Assembly (NCBI GenBank): GCA_963921195.1
Contig: OY992538.1
Location: 10,502,330-10,566,329, forward strand
Reading direction: 5' to 3'
DNA: 64,000 nt
Origin: Pegoplata infirma
Lineage: Eukaryota > Arthropoda > Insecta > Diptera > Anthomyiidae
Part shown: one piece after another, positions 1 to 8,946 of the stretch
Position numbering within the stretch: position 1 is the stretch's first letter
Layout: each line of letters begins with the position of its first letter
The notes under the pieces: model-generated
What the model was told of the DNA's origin: nothing
Databases searched by the model: none
The model's input: the letters and a program-made list of their open reading frames with translations, nothing else
Translations under genes and position numbers: made by a program

Positions 1-111
1 TAATGTGCCATTTAAATGATGAGATGTCAAATGGTTAAAATCATTAATTATAAAAAAATAATAATAAAAATATCAAGATTTAAATGTTTGTCGCTAATTG
101 TAAAGTTAATT

Positions 112-527
112 ATTAATTTACTAGAAAAAGTTGTGCAGCAATTGCATCAAACAGTAGTAATTACTTTTAACTACAATTGAACAGTTCATGCGAGTAAGGA
201 CGAATAGACCATGTGTAGAATTTTTTATGGTACAATAAAAACGAAGAAAATGGTTTAAATTTTTAGGGGACTTGTAAAACTTGAAGAGCTGTTGGTATTT
301 GTTTGTAACAAGGACTTCAAGGATACAATTTTTAAGGATTGCAAGGACAGTTAAAAAAACTTATTTTTCTAACTTTTGTTTTTTTATTCCTGCCACTTGA
401 TAAAGTAATAATACTATCTGACACAAAATATTTTTTTAGGAATTATAATATTAATCCCTTCCTGCATATTAAGCGGTTCCATTGGAAGGACATGAAAAAA
501 AAGTTTTTTTTTGTGTAATTTTGGTTT
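112..527. repeat. Dispersed repeat, left copy
   Basis: This stretch is closely repeated in the same orientation at 1832-2440. Shared landmarks include the strings cagtagtaattacttt/cagtagtaattagttt and gacgaatagacca. The left copy lacks the 162-bp insertion at 2015-2176 and so preserves its empty site. It is cut on the right by the dispersed element starting at 528. No coding potential is seen. Confidence 0.75.
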
Positions 528-1580
528 TTATACCCTCCACTCTAGTGATAGAGGGTATATATAGTATAAGTTTGTCATTCCGTTTGTAACACCTCGAAAT
601 ATTGGTCTAAGACCCCATAAAGTATATATATTCATGATCCTCGTTCGATTCTAAGACGATCTAGCGATGTCCGTCCGTCCGTCTGTCCGACTGTCTGTCT
701 GTTGAAAGCTAACTTTGGAAAGACTTTACGGAGGCTCCTTAAGTTTGGCATATATGTTGGGCATTTACCTGGTCAGGTTGGTATTGCAATCCAGCGAAAT
801 CGGTTCAGTGGTTCAAAAGTTATGAGCAAAAGAGTGAATTTCGGCAAGGGTTTTTCACGAATTTACAAGATAAAAAACACTTTAACTTTCTAAAGGCAAT
901 TCTGAGGATGCTGAAGCTTGGCATATATATTTTTTGTTCCTTTTGGCTGTTTCGTATTGAATTTCAGTCAAATCGGTCCAGTGGTTCAAAAGTTATTAGC
1001 AATACAGTAAATTTCAGATTCGCCTCACCTTAAATTCACGTGTTGAAAACCCGTTAAACATGTTTTAAAAACATTGCTAGGTCACAAAAATAGGGGGGCC
1101 CCGTAGGCTAGTGTCGTGCTAGACTTTGAACGTGGAGGTCGTGGGTTCGATTCCCACTAGAACCCTTGGTTTTTTTCGCTACAAAGAGGCGACGGTCATT
1201 GTTACCAGTTCTCGGTTAGGTTGAATTTATTAAAAATCAGTTGTAAATTAATAGAAAAGAATAAATCAAAATTATTAATCATGTGATCAAAACTATTATT
1301 ATTAAGTCAGTAAGTTTACAACGCATTTTTGTCACTCAAAAATATTTTTACACTAAAAAAAAAAAATACACCCGAAAAAAATTTTACACTCAAAAAAAAT
1401 TTAGTAAATTATTTTTTTATTTCAAAAATTAGTTAAAAAAAAAATTTTTTTACACAAAATAAAATATTTCTAATCAAAAATGTTATTTTTTCACTCTAGA
1501 AAATTTACTATAACTTAAAAAGGGCATTGTGGAGGGTATTCATAGATTCGGCAAAGTCGAATTTAACTTTTCTACTTGTT
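528..1580 (+). mobile_element. TATACCCTCC dispersed element, copy A
   Basis: It starts TTATACCCTCC and ends GGAGGGTATT followed by ATTCGGCAAAGTCGAATTTAAC, so the tips are short inverted repeats. Inside are the hallmark strings GTCATTCCGTTTGTAAC and gtccgtccgtccgtctgtcc. Related copies lie at 16112, 16968, 23012, 27508/31366 and about 51973. The family resembles the CCGTCCGTCTG-containing repeats known across higher flies. No transposase is encoded; the copy is non-autonomous and carries a nested SINE (1093-1312). Confidence 0.7.
1093..1312 (+). mobile_element. tRNA-derived SINE, diverged copy 1
   Basis: The head resembles a tRNA gene: a Pol III B box GGTTCGATTCC at 1143-1153 sits in a perfect T-arm-like hairpin (GTGGG...CCCAC), downstream of a degraded A-box region. 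The body gacggtcattgttaccagttctcggttagg is shared with the copies at 3196 and 6982, and the tail is ATT-rich. The A box is more altered here than in the other two copies. A functional tRNA is unlikely because the anticodon and acceptor stems do not pair. Confidence 0.7.
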
Positions 1581-1831
1581 TTGTATTGAAATAACACATT
1601 TCCTTGGTTTAGTTCTTTATTTTATTTAAATTTCCAATTTAGCTTCACAAAAAAAACAGCTGTTTTTCAACAACTGGCTGTTACCAATTTACCCGAAAAA
1701 AAAGTGCGGGTAAGTTCGGTAAAATGAGAAACTAATTTATTCTCTCAAAAACTCTCCTATTTACCCAATTTTTGCGTACGGGAACGCTTTTCGGGCTGGT
1801 TTGGGTACCCGCGGTAACGTTCTGGAACGAA

Positions 1832-2440
1832 CCTATTAATTTACTAGAAAAAGTTTTGCCGGAATTGCATCAAACAGTAGTAATTAGTTTTAGGTACAAT
1901 TGAACAGTTCAAATAAGGACGAATAGACCACGTGTAGAATTTTTTATGGTACAATAAAAACGAAGAAAACGGTTAAAATTTTTATGACACTTGTAAAACT
2001 TGAAGAGCTGTTGGCACTGATGCCATTTTACCCCTTTTTTTGGAATTCTCTTTTGCTTTTGTGACCTTCTTAGAGGCAATGCGCATTTTTTAAGAAAAAG
2101 TATTTAAAAAAAATTGCCTCTAAGAATGTCAAAACAGCAAAAGAGAATTCCGAAAAAGGGTAAAATGGCATCAGTGGCTGTTGGTATTTGTTTGTAACAA
2201 GGACTTCAAGGATACAATTCTTAAGGCTTGCAAGGACAGATAAAAAAACTTATTTTTCTAACTTTTGTTTTTTTATTCCTGCCATTTGATGAAGTAATAA
2301 TACTATCTGACACAAAATATTTTTTTAGGAATTATAATATTAAGCGGTTACATTGGAAGGATATGAAAAAAAGTTTTTTTTTGTATAATTTTTGTTTTTT
2401 AGTCCTGACATTAGATGCAGTCAGTGTTGCCATATATTAA
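1832..2440. repeat. Dispersed repeat, right copy
   Basis: Same-orientation duplicate of 112-527, diverged by scattered substitutions. It is interrupted at 2015-2176 by a small inverted-repeat element. The part from about 2260 onward is also the beginning of the tandem duplication unit. Between 1581 and 1831 only AT-rich single-copy-looking sequence with repeated TTACCC-type words is seen. Confidence 0.7.
2015..2176. mobile_element. 162-bp MITE, 8-bp target duplication
   Basis: A near-perfect foldback running from CACTGATGCCATTTTACCC to GGGTAAAATGGCATCAGTG. It is flanked on both sides by GCTGTTGG (2007-2014 and 2177-2184). The homologous sequence near position 290 has a single GCTGTTGG and no insert, which is a true empty site. 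An 8-bp duplication is typical of hAT-type transposons; the tip is not a classical hAT terminus, so the superfamily is inferred. It has no coding capacity. Confidence 0.85.
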
Positions 2441-3195
2441 GATTTCCCTTTTTTTGCAAGTTTTTTGAGGTGCTAAAAAGATTTCAAGATTTTTTCTAAA
2501 AAAACAAGTTTTTTGGAAAATAATGAAGTTTTTTCAAGATTTTCTTAATTATTTAAAAATTACAAAAGGCACCAGTTTTTCTTCTGTAAATACCCGAAAT
2601 ATTTGTCCTAGACCAACCTTTTAGTATACCGACCGATTCAGAATCACTATTTGAGTTGACTTCGCGTGTCCGTCCTTCAGTCTATGTAAACGGTTACAAT
2701 TAAATACGGCTCTATAATATGAAAATATGAGATATTCGATTAAAATTTAGTTTTTAGCTTAGTAACTACTTAAAATCAGACCATTCTTTGACATGGTCGC
2801 CATATGAAAATTCCACCCGGTATTCACTTAAATATGTAAGTTGGCAACATAGAATAATTTTTCACTAAATTTTATATTTGCTGCACTAATAAAATATCTT
2901 ACCACATATAGATCCAATCCGTCATATATTGTCGAGCATGCACCGGTGTTTGATATTTGCTTACTGTGTACAATTTTCTGAGCCTTCATAAATTATGACT
3001 CTCAAGACTCAAAAATATTAATAGAACGCACTAAATATGGAGTCCTGAAAAATGCGTATTTGACTCTTAATTATGGTTATGTAAAAAATTCGAAATATTT
3101 TTTTTTGAACATTCATAAAAGAGTCTAAAAGGACTCAGAAAAGATTATGAACATATAATTTTCAGAATCTTTTATGAGTCATATAAGAGCTCTAA

Positions 3196-3420
3196 GGGGC
3201 CCCTGTAGGTTAGTTGGTAGCGTTCTAGCCTATAAACAGGGGGTAGTGGGTTCGATTCCCACTAAACCCTTGGTCGATTTCGATACAACGAGACGACGGT
3301 CGTTGTAACCAGTTCTCGGTTAGGATTAAATAATTATTAAAAATGATTTGTAATTAAATTGGGAAAACTAAATAAAAACTGATCATTGGATCAAAACTAC
3401 TTATTATTATTATTATATTA
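3196..3420 (+). mobile_element. tRNA-derived SINE, copy 2
   Basis: The Pol III promoter is well preserved. There is an A-box-like TAGGTTAGTTGGTAGC about 40 bp upstream of a perfect B box GGTTCGATTCC (3249-3259) in a GTGGG/CCCAC stem. A conserved body with gacgacggtcgttgtaacca follows, then a tail ending in TTATTATTATTATATTA. Length is about 225 bp. It abuts the foldback element that begins at 3421. Confidence 0.8.
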
Positions 3421-4551
3421 CACTGCGGAACACTAAAAAATAAACAAGAGTTACGACCATCATTTCTATATATTTCGGACATGCTGAATCGAATGGCGTA
3501 CTCCGTTTTTCGATGTATGGTACAGTTTTCTTGTAAAATGTCATTTAAGATTGGCTGATTTTCAGCTGCTTTTTTAACAAAAAAAATTCCAAAGCTTATG
3601 ATTTTTAAATTTTATGGCATGGAATACAAAGATATAACTTGTAGCAATATTTCTAATATAAATTTGGTTTAAAGCTTTTCATCTTAACCCCTTTAATTCT
3701 CGGATTTCTTAATTTTTTTAAGTTTTCGCGAAATTAACCGCTTAATTGGTCTCTGATAAAAAACTTGCATTTTGTGGATCATAAAGGCGTCCATGACACT
3801 ACGAATAGTGGACAAAAAACATCTATGTTATATGGACCATCATGAAGAAAATCGCGAAAAACCGTTTTTTTTTTATATGGCAGAATCACTTTAGGAGATG
3901 ATTTCAAGGAGATTTCAAGGAGATGATTATTGTATCGAAAATACTGAAATAACAGTTTTTGTTAAGATAACTTTTGCAAATGAAAACTTTTTTGGACAAA
4001 TTTTGGGTCAGTTCATTGTTTAAGGTTCCCACATTATATACTAAAAGATGAAGCCTCAAATCATCTCCTAAAGTGATGCTGCCATATACAAAAAAACGGT
4101 TTTTCGCGATTTTCTTCATGATGGTCCATATAACATAGATGTTTTTTGTCCACTATTCGTAGTGTCATGGACGCCTTTATGATCCACAAAATGCAAGTTT
4201 TTTATCAGAGACCAATTTAGCGGTTAATTTCGCGAAAACTTAAAAAAATGAAGAAATCCGCGAATTAAAGGGGTTAAGATGAAAAGCTTTAAACCAAATT
4301 TATATTAGAAATATTGCTACAAGTTATATCTTTGTTTTCCATTCCATAAAATTTAAAAATCATTAGCTTTGGATTTTTTTTTGTTAAAAAAGCAGCTGAA
4401 TTTCAGCCAATCTTTAATGACATTTTACAAGAAAACTGTACCATACATCGAAAAACGGAGTACGCCATTCGATTCAGCATGTCCGAAATATATTGAAATG
4501 ATGGTCGTACCTCTTGTTTTCTAAAATAGTGGTTAGTTTTGTCACGCAGTG
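3421..4551. mobile_element. 1.13-kb foldback element, CACTGCG tips
   Basis: Two arms of roughly 500 bp are imperfect reverse complements. For example, acgaccatcatttctatat at 3454 pairs with the region ending near 4507, and cccctttaattctcgg pairs with the gaattaaaggggtt region. The tips are CACTGCG and CGCAGTG, flanked by TTA on both sides. The 5'-CACTG tip with a 3-bp duplication would fit a CACTA/EnSpm-type element, but this is inference. The short frame at 3904-4119 is only a by-product of the arm sequence. Confidence 0.75.
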
Positions 4552-4750
4552 TTATTAGAGCGCTCAGAAAAAGTAACCATTTTGAAAGGAAAAAACACTC
4601 ATATTATTATGTTTTCTGACCGTCTAAGGACTCTTTTATGAGTCTCTGGGTTGTTTTTTTATTAATTTTTTTTACACTTGATATAAAAATTGAATTGAAA
4701 ATACATAAATTTGTATTAATTTTAATTATTTCAATACTTTTTTAAAAAAA

Positions 4751-4802
4751 GATTTTTTTCACAAAAAAAAGATTTTTTTCACAAAAAAAAGATTTTTTTT
4801 CA
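4751..4802. repeat. 20-bp tandem repeat
   Basis: Two full copies and one partial copy of gatttttttcacaaaaaaaa. The same block recurs at 12951-13002 in the second duplication unit. No function is indicated. Confidence 0.8.
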
Positions 4803-4921
4803 GAAATAAAAAGTTTTTTCAAAAAAATATATGGCAACACTGGATGCAGTAGTTGCAGTATATTTTTAAAAATTATAATATTAACCTCTCGTCCTTTCTT
4901 TATTGGGATATTCTCTACTCT

Positions 4922-5722
4922 CTTTATTGGGATATTCTCCCATTAAATACTCATAGAGTTTCTTGCTTTCAAAAAATGTTGGCAATTTTCAGGAATGAAT
5001 TGAAGATCGTTTCGGGGGGTCCCAATTCCCCCATCATCAGAATTCTTTAGAAAATTAGGTAATACTGTTAGCATGCAAACATCAAATATTCATACTCTAA
5101 ATAATCTCAACTTAGTGAGAAAGCAAATATGATTTTCGAAGTTCCACCAGCATTACACCAAATATAATTTGAAAATTTTTTTAAAGCAACCCAGCAAAAC
5201 ATGGTAATGAGTTGTGAAAAGTAATGATTACCAAGTAAACTATTTATAATGAGTACCCATAACCATTAACATTATTTTAAGCCCAAAAGTAACTACTTCT
5301 CAGTAATATGTTATAAAAGCACCTCTAAGTAATAATATCTTCTTGCACTTGCAGTTTTTAAACTTTACAATTCAACTAACTTAAAAAGTACTTAAAAACT
5401 TAATAAAAATTACGCAATTTTTAAGTTTTAGTAAAAACAAGTTAAATTTTAAAAGTTTTAATTAACTAATTATTTTACTTCTTATTGGTAATGGGTTTTT
5501 ACTCCTTATTTGTAATCCGAGGCAGTAACTACTTATTTATCTCCATACTCTTCCCTAGTTATTTTTGTCTCACGCCCTTGTTAAAATAATTAGTGTTTCA
5601 TTCAATTAGTAACTACTTATTAACATCTGTTTCGGATTACAAAACCCATTACTAGTAATGTCAATTATTGCTGGGAAGAAACCCTATGAGTATTTAATGG
5701 GAGAATATCCCAATAAACAAAG
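4922..5722. mobile_element. Inverted-repeat element with nested MITE
   Basis: The left arm at 4922-4964 (TTGGGATATTCTCCCATTAA core) is the reverse complement of the right arm at 5676-5722. An inner element delimited by CCCAGC and GCTGGG (5190-5675) sits against the right arm. This is probably one foldback split by a second insertion. A duplicate lies at 13122-13922. No coding frame beyond a 65-residue spurious one. Confidence 0.6.
5190..5675. mobile_element. CCCAGC-tipped MITE
   Basis: It begins CCCAGCAAAACATGG and ends ATTATTGCTGGG, about 486 bp. The interior is rich in GTAAT/ATTAC words, including opposed copies of ggtaatgggttttt and aaaacccattac. A related CCCAG...GCTGGG element lies at 32606-32833. 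Target duplication is unclear. A second copy sits in duplication unit 2 at 13390-13875. Confidence 0.5.
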
Positions 5723-5769
5723 TAGAGTTATCATAAGTACTTGTTATGTTAATTCATAATGGGGAACAT

Positions 5770-6045
5770 GAAAAGGCCTCGAATCAGAATAAACTCTTTT
5801 TCATTGTATATTTCAGAAATTTATATTTTTTTATCAGAAATTTCCATTTATATTTCCGAAACATCTATTTATGTTTCAGAAATTTCCAACTGTAATCAAA
5901 AAATTTCGATTTGAATTTTAAAATTTTATAAATGATGGAAATATAAAGGAATTTTTTGGAAAGAATTAAGAAAATTTTGAAATACAAATGGAAATTTTTG
6001 AAATACAAGTGAAAATTTCTAAAATATACATGGATTTTTTTATTT
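5770..6045. repeat. Degenerate CAGAAATTT / AAATTTC repeat cluster
   Basis: Short degenerate repeats such as tttcagaaattt and atcagaaatttcca are followed by the opposite orientation (ggaaatttttgaaatacaa, gtgaaaatttct), making an imperfect fold. Copied at 13970-14245. This is the last part of the duplication unit; no gene. Confidence 0.5.
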
Positions 6046-6981
6046 AACTTTTGTTTTTTTATTCCTGCCATTTGATGAAGTAATAATACTATCTGACACA
6101 AAATATTTTTTTAGGAATTATAATATTAAGCGGTTACATTGGAAGGATATGAAAAAAAGTTTTTTTTTGTATAATTTTTGTTTTTTAGTCCTGACATTAG
6201 ATGCAGTCAGTGTTGCCATATATTAAGATTTCCCTTTTTTTGCAAGTTTTTTGAGGTGCTAAAAAGATTTCAAGATTTTTTCTAAAAAAACAAGTTTTTT
6301 GGAAAATAATGAAGTTTTTTCAAGATTTTCTTAATTATTTAAAAATTACAAAAGGCACCAGTTTTTCTTCTGTAAATACCCGAAATATTTGTCCTAGACC
6401 AACCTTTTAGTATACCGACCGATTCAGAATCACTATTTGAGTTGACTTCGCGTGTCCGTCCTTCAGTCTATGTAAACGGTTACAATTAAATACGGCTCTA
6501 TAATATGAAAATATGAGATATTCGATTAAAATTTAGTTTTTAGCTTAGTAACTACTTAAAATCAGACCATTCTTTGACATGGTCGCCATATGAAAATTCC
6601 ACCCGGTATTCACTTAAATATGTAAGTTGGCAACATAGAATAATTTTTCACTAAATTTTATATTTGCTGCACTAATAAAATATCTTACCACATATAGATC
6701 CAATCCGTCATATATTGTCGAGCATGCACCGGTGTTTGATATTTGCTTACTGTGTACAATTTTCTGAGCCTTCATAAATTATGACTCTCAAGACTCAAAA
6801 ATATTAATAGAACGCACTAAATATGGAGTCCTGAAAAATGCGTATTTGACTCTTAATTATGGTTATGTAAAAAATTCGAAATATTTTTTTTTGAACATTC
6901 ATAAAAGAGTCTAAAAGGACTCAGAAAAGATTATGAACATATAATTTTCAGAATCTTTTATGAGTCATATAAGAGCTCTAA

Positions 6982-7206
6982 GGGGCCCCTGTAGGTTAGT
7001 TGGTAGCGTTCTAGCCTATAAACAGGGGGTAGTGGGTTCGATTCCCACTAAACCCTTGGTCGATTTCGATACAACGAGACGACGGTCGTTGTAACCAGTT
7101 CTCGGTTAGGATTAAATAATTATTAAAAATGATTTGTAATTAAATTGGGAAAACTAAATAAAAACTGATCATTGGATCAAAACTACTTATTATTATTATT
7201 ATATTA
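6982..7206 (+). mobile_element. tRNA-derived SINE, copy 3
   Basis: Same sequence as copy 2, carried by the tandem duplication (offset 3,786). The B box GGTTCGATTCC and A-box-like region are intact. Confidence 0.8.
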
Positions 7207-8148
7207 CACTGCGGAACACTAAAAAATAAACAAGAGTTACGACCATCATTTCTATATATTTCGGACATGCTGAATCGAATGGCGTACTCCGTTTTTCGAT
7301 GTATGGTACAGTTTTCTTGTAAAATGTCATTTAAGATTGGCTGATTTTCAGCTGCTTTTTTAACAAAAAAAATTCCAAAGCTTATGATTTTTAAATTTTA
7401 TGGCATGGAATACAAAGATATAACTTGTAGCAATATTTCTAATATAAATTTGGTTTAAAGCTTTTCATCTTAACCCCTTTAATTCTCGGATTTCTTAATT
7501 TTTTTAAGTTTTCGCGAAATTAACCGCTAAATTGGTCTCTGATAAAAAACTTGCATTTTGTGGATCATAAAGGCGTCCATGACACTACGAATAGTGGACA
7601 AAAAACATCTATGTTATATGGACCATCATGAAGAAAATCGCGAAAAACCGTTTTTTTTTTATATGGCAGAATCACTTTAGGAGATGATTTCAAGGAGATT
7701 TCAAGGAGATGATTATTGTATCGAAAATACTGAAATAACAGTTTTTGTTAAGATAACTTTTGCAAATGAAAACTTTTTTGGACAAATTTTGGGTCAGTTC
7801 ATTGTTTAAGGTTCCCACATTATATACTAAAAGATGAAGCCTCAAATCATCTCCTAAAGTGATGCTGCCATATACAAAAAAACGGTTTTTCGCGATTTTC
7901 TTCATGATGGTCCATATAACATAGATGATCAATATCAAAAGAGACAACTGCAAATCACAAAATATAAAATATTATTGGAAACATAAACAACACCAGCTGT
8001 TCGCTTCATACAAATACTGGTTATTTTCAAAAAGTGGTGCCAAGTTTTGTTACAGTTTGAGAGTGATTGAAAAATTTGCAGTGTTGCCACTATAGTGGTT
8101 TAGCCGTTACATTCAAATACTACAGTGAAAGAAAAAATTGACTTAACG

Positions 8149-8946
8149 ATGTCACAATTAAACACTGGTACACCAAACAAACGTAATATAGCGGAGACTT
8201 CACCCGAGCAAGAACATGAGCAAGCGCCAAGAAGTAGAAAAGTGGGGGATCTTGATGTAAATGACCTAAGACTGATCATAAAAGAAAGCAATAAAGAGGT
8301 CTTAGACAAACTAACAAATATTTCTGGTGATGTAGAGGAATTAAAAAAACAAAATGTTTGGTTAAAAGAACAAGTGGAGAGTTTGCAAACGGATAAGGAT
8401 ATGGATCGAAAGAGAATTATGCATCTGGAAGACCAAATCAAAAGCAAAAATTTATTGTTCAAAGGTTTAGAAGCAAGCAGCACTGTAAATGAAAAGGTTG
8501 GCAAAGTCTGTACCGAAACATTAGAACTATCAACAGTTCCAATTATAAAATCGGCCCGTAAAATTTTTGAGCATGATGGTCTAATGACAGTGGTAGCTGA
8601 ATTTGATTCAACAGAAACCGTTCAAGAAGTTTTGCAACAGTCAAAAAAACTCGCTGGTACTAAAATATTTATCGAAAAAGATTTAAATAGCGAAAAACAA
8701 CAAGATAAGAAGGTCATGCTCCAGCTTAAAAAAGAAATTACGGCTCTCAGCACAACACACCGTGTGGCAGTCATTAACGAGAAATTGAGGATTGGGGATA
8801 AATGGTACCGTTGGAATAAGGACAGAAAGCTAGTATGCGGTCAACAAGATGCGGCAGTTGTTTTAAGTGATGTTTATGCAACTTGTTATCAAAAAATTAA
8901 TTTAAATTACAATGAGTTACTAACCAAAATTATGTCAAAAAACTAG
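8149..8946 (+). CDS. LINE ORF1 protein (coiled-coil RNA-binding, L1-ORF1p-like)
   Basis: Start chosen at the first ATG (8149). The frame is open further up to 8104 but with only a GTG, and an in-frame TAG lies at 8101-8103. Product 265 residues. Residues 1-33 are polar and probably disordered. About 35-105 form a heptad-rich acidic/basic coiled coil. About 100-180 resemble the RRM-like core of L1-type ORF1 proteins (SKNLLFKGLE entry, then IKSARKIF and GTKIFIEKDL strands). 180-245 form a C-terminal basic domain (WYRWNKDRKL). In related elements such proteins trimerise and coat the element RNA. The last sense codons are AAA AAC before TAG, part of a slippery site into ORF2. Assignment as ORF1 is firm; the RRM call is by pattern only. 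Confidence 0.88.
   Translation: MSQLNTGTPNKRNIAETSPEQEHEQAPRSRKVGDLDVNDLRLIIKESNKEVLDKLTNISGDVEELKKQNVWLKEQVESLQTDKDMDRKRIMHLEDQIKSKNLLFKGLEASSTVNEKVGKVCTETLELSTVPIIKSARKIFEHDGLMTVVAEFDSTETVQEVLQQSKKLAGTKIFIEKDLNSEKQQDKKVMLQLKKEITALSTTHRVAVINEKLRIGDKWYRWNKDRKLVCGQQDAAVVLSDVYATCYQKINLNYNELLTKIMSKN
8937..8943 (+). promoter_or_regulatory. Predicted -1 ribosomal frameshift site A AAA AAC
   Basis: The heptamer A AAA AAC lies exactly in the ORF1 frame (codons tcA AAA AAC TAG), next to the ORF1 stop. A -1 slip leads to CTA at 8943-8945 and straight into the endonuclease start without a stop. No ATG occurs in the ORF2 frame until the GDMN motif (about residue 129 of the frame counted from 9009), past the first catalytic motifs. 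No strong downstream hairpin is obvious; the next 60 bases are AU-rich. It could instead use termination-reinitiation at a non-AUG codon. Confidence 0.65.

Larger units (their letters stand above)
2260..6045 (+). repeat. Tandem duplication unit 1 (3,786 bp)
   Basis: Every base checked here recurs 3,786 bp downstream up to the retrotransposon insertion, and 8,200 bp downstream after it. The two units are almost identical: the one substitution noted is CTTAATTGG near 3741 against CTAAATTGG at 7527. Unit 1 contains a SINE, a 1.1-kb foldback, a short 20-bp tandem repeat and an inverted-repeat element, but no gene. The junction at 6045/6046 is T-rich. Confidence 0.9.

Noticed and set aside
3196..3275. 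Functional tRNA gene
   Set aside because: The B box and T arm are good but acceptor and anticodon stems do not pair, and the sequence continues into a shared SINE body.
3904..7953. Repeated 71- and 87-codon frames (minus strand) as a conserved gene
   Set aside because: They are duplicated non-coding foldback arm; similarity comes from the tandem duplication.
8100..8504. 134-codon minus-strand frame
   Set aside because: Antisense shadow of LINE ORF1.
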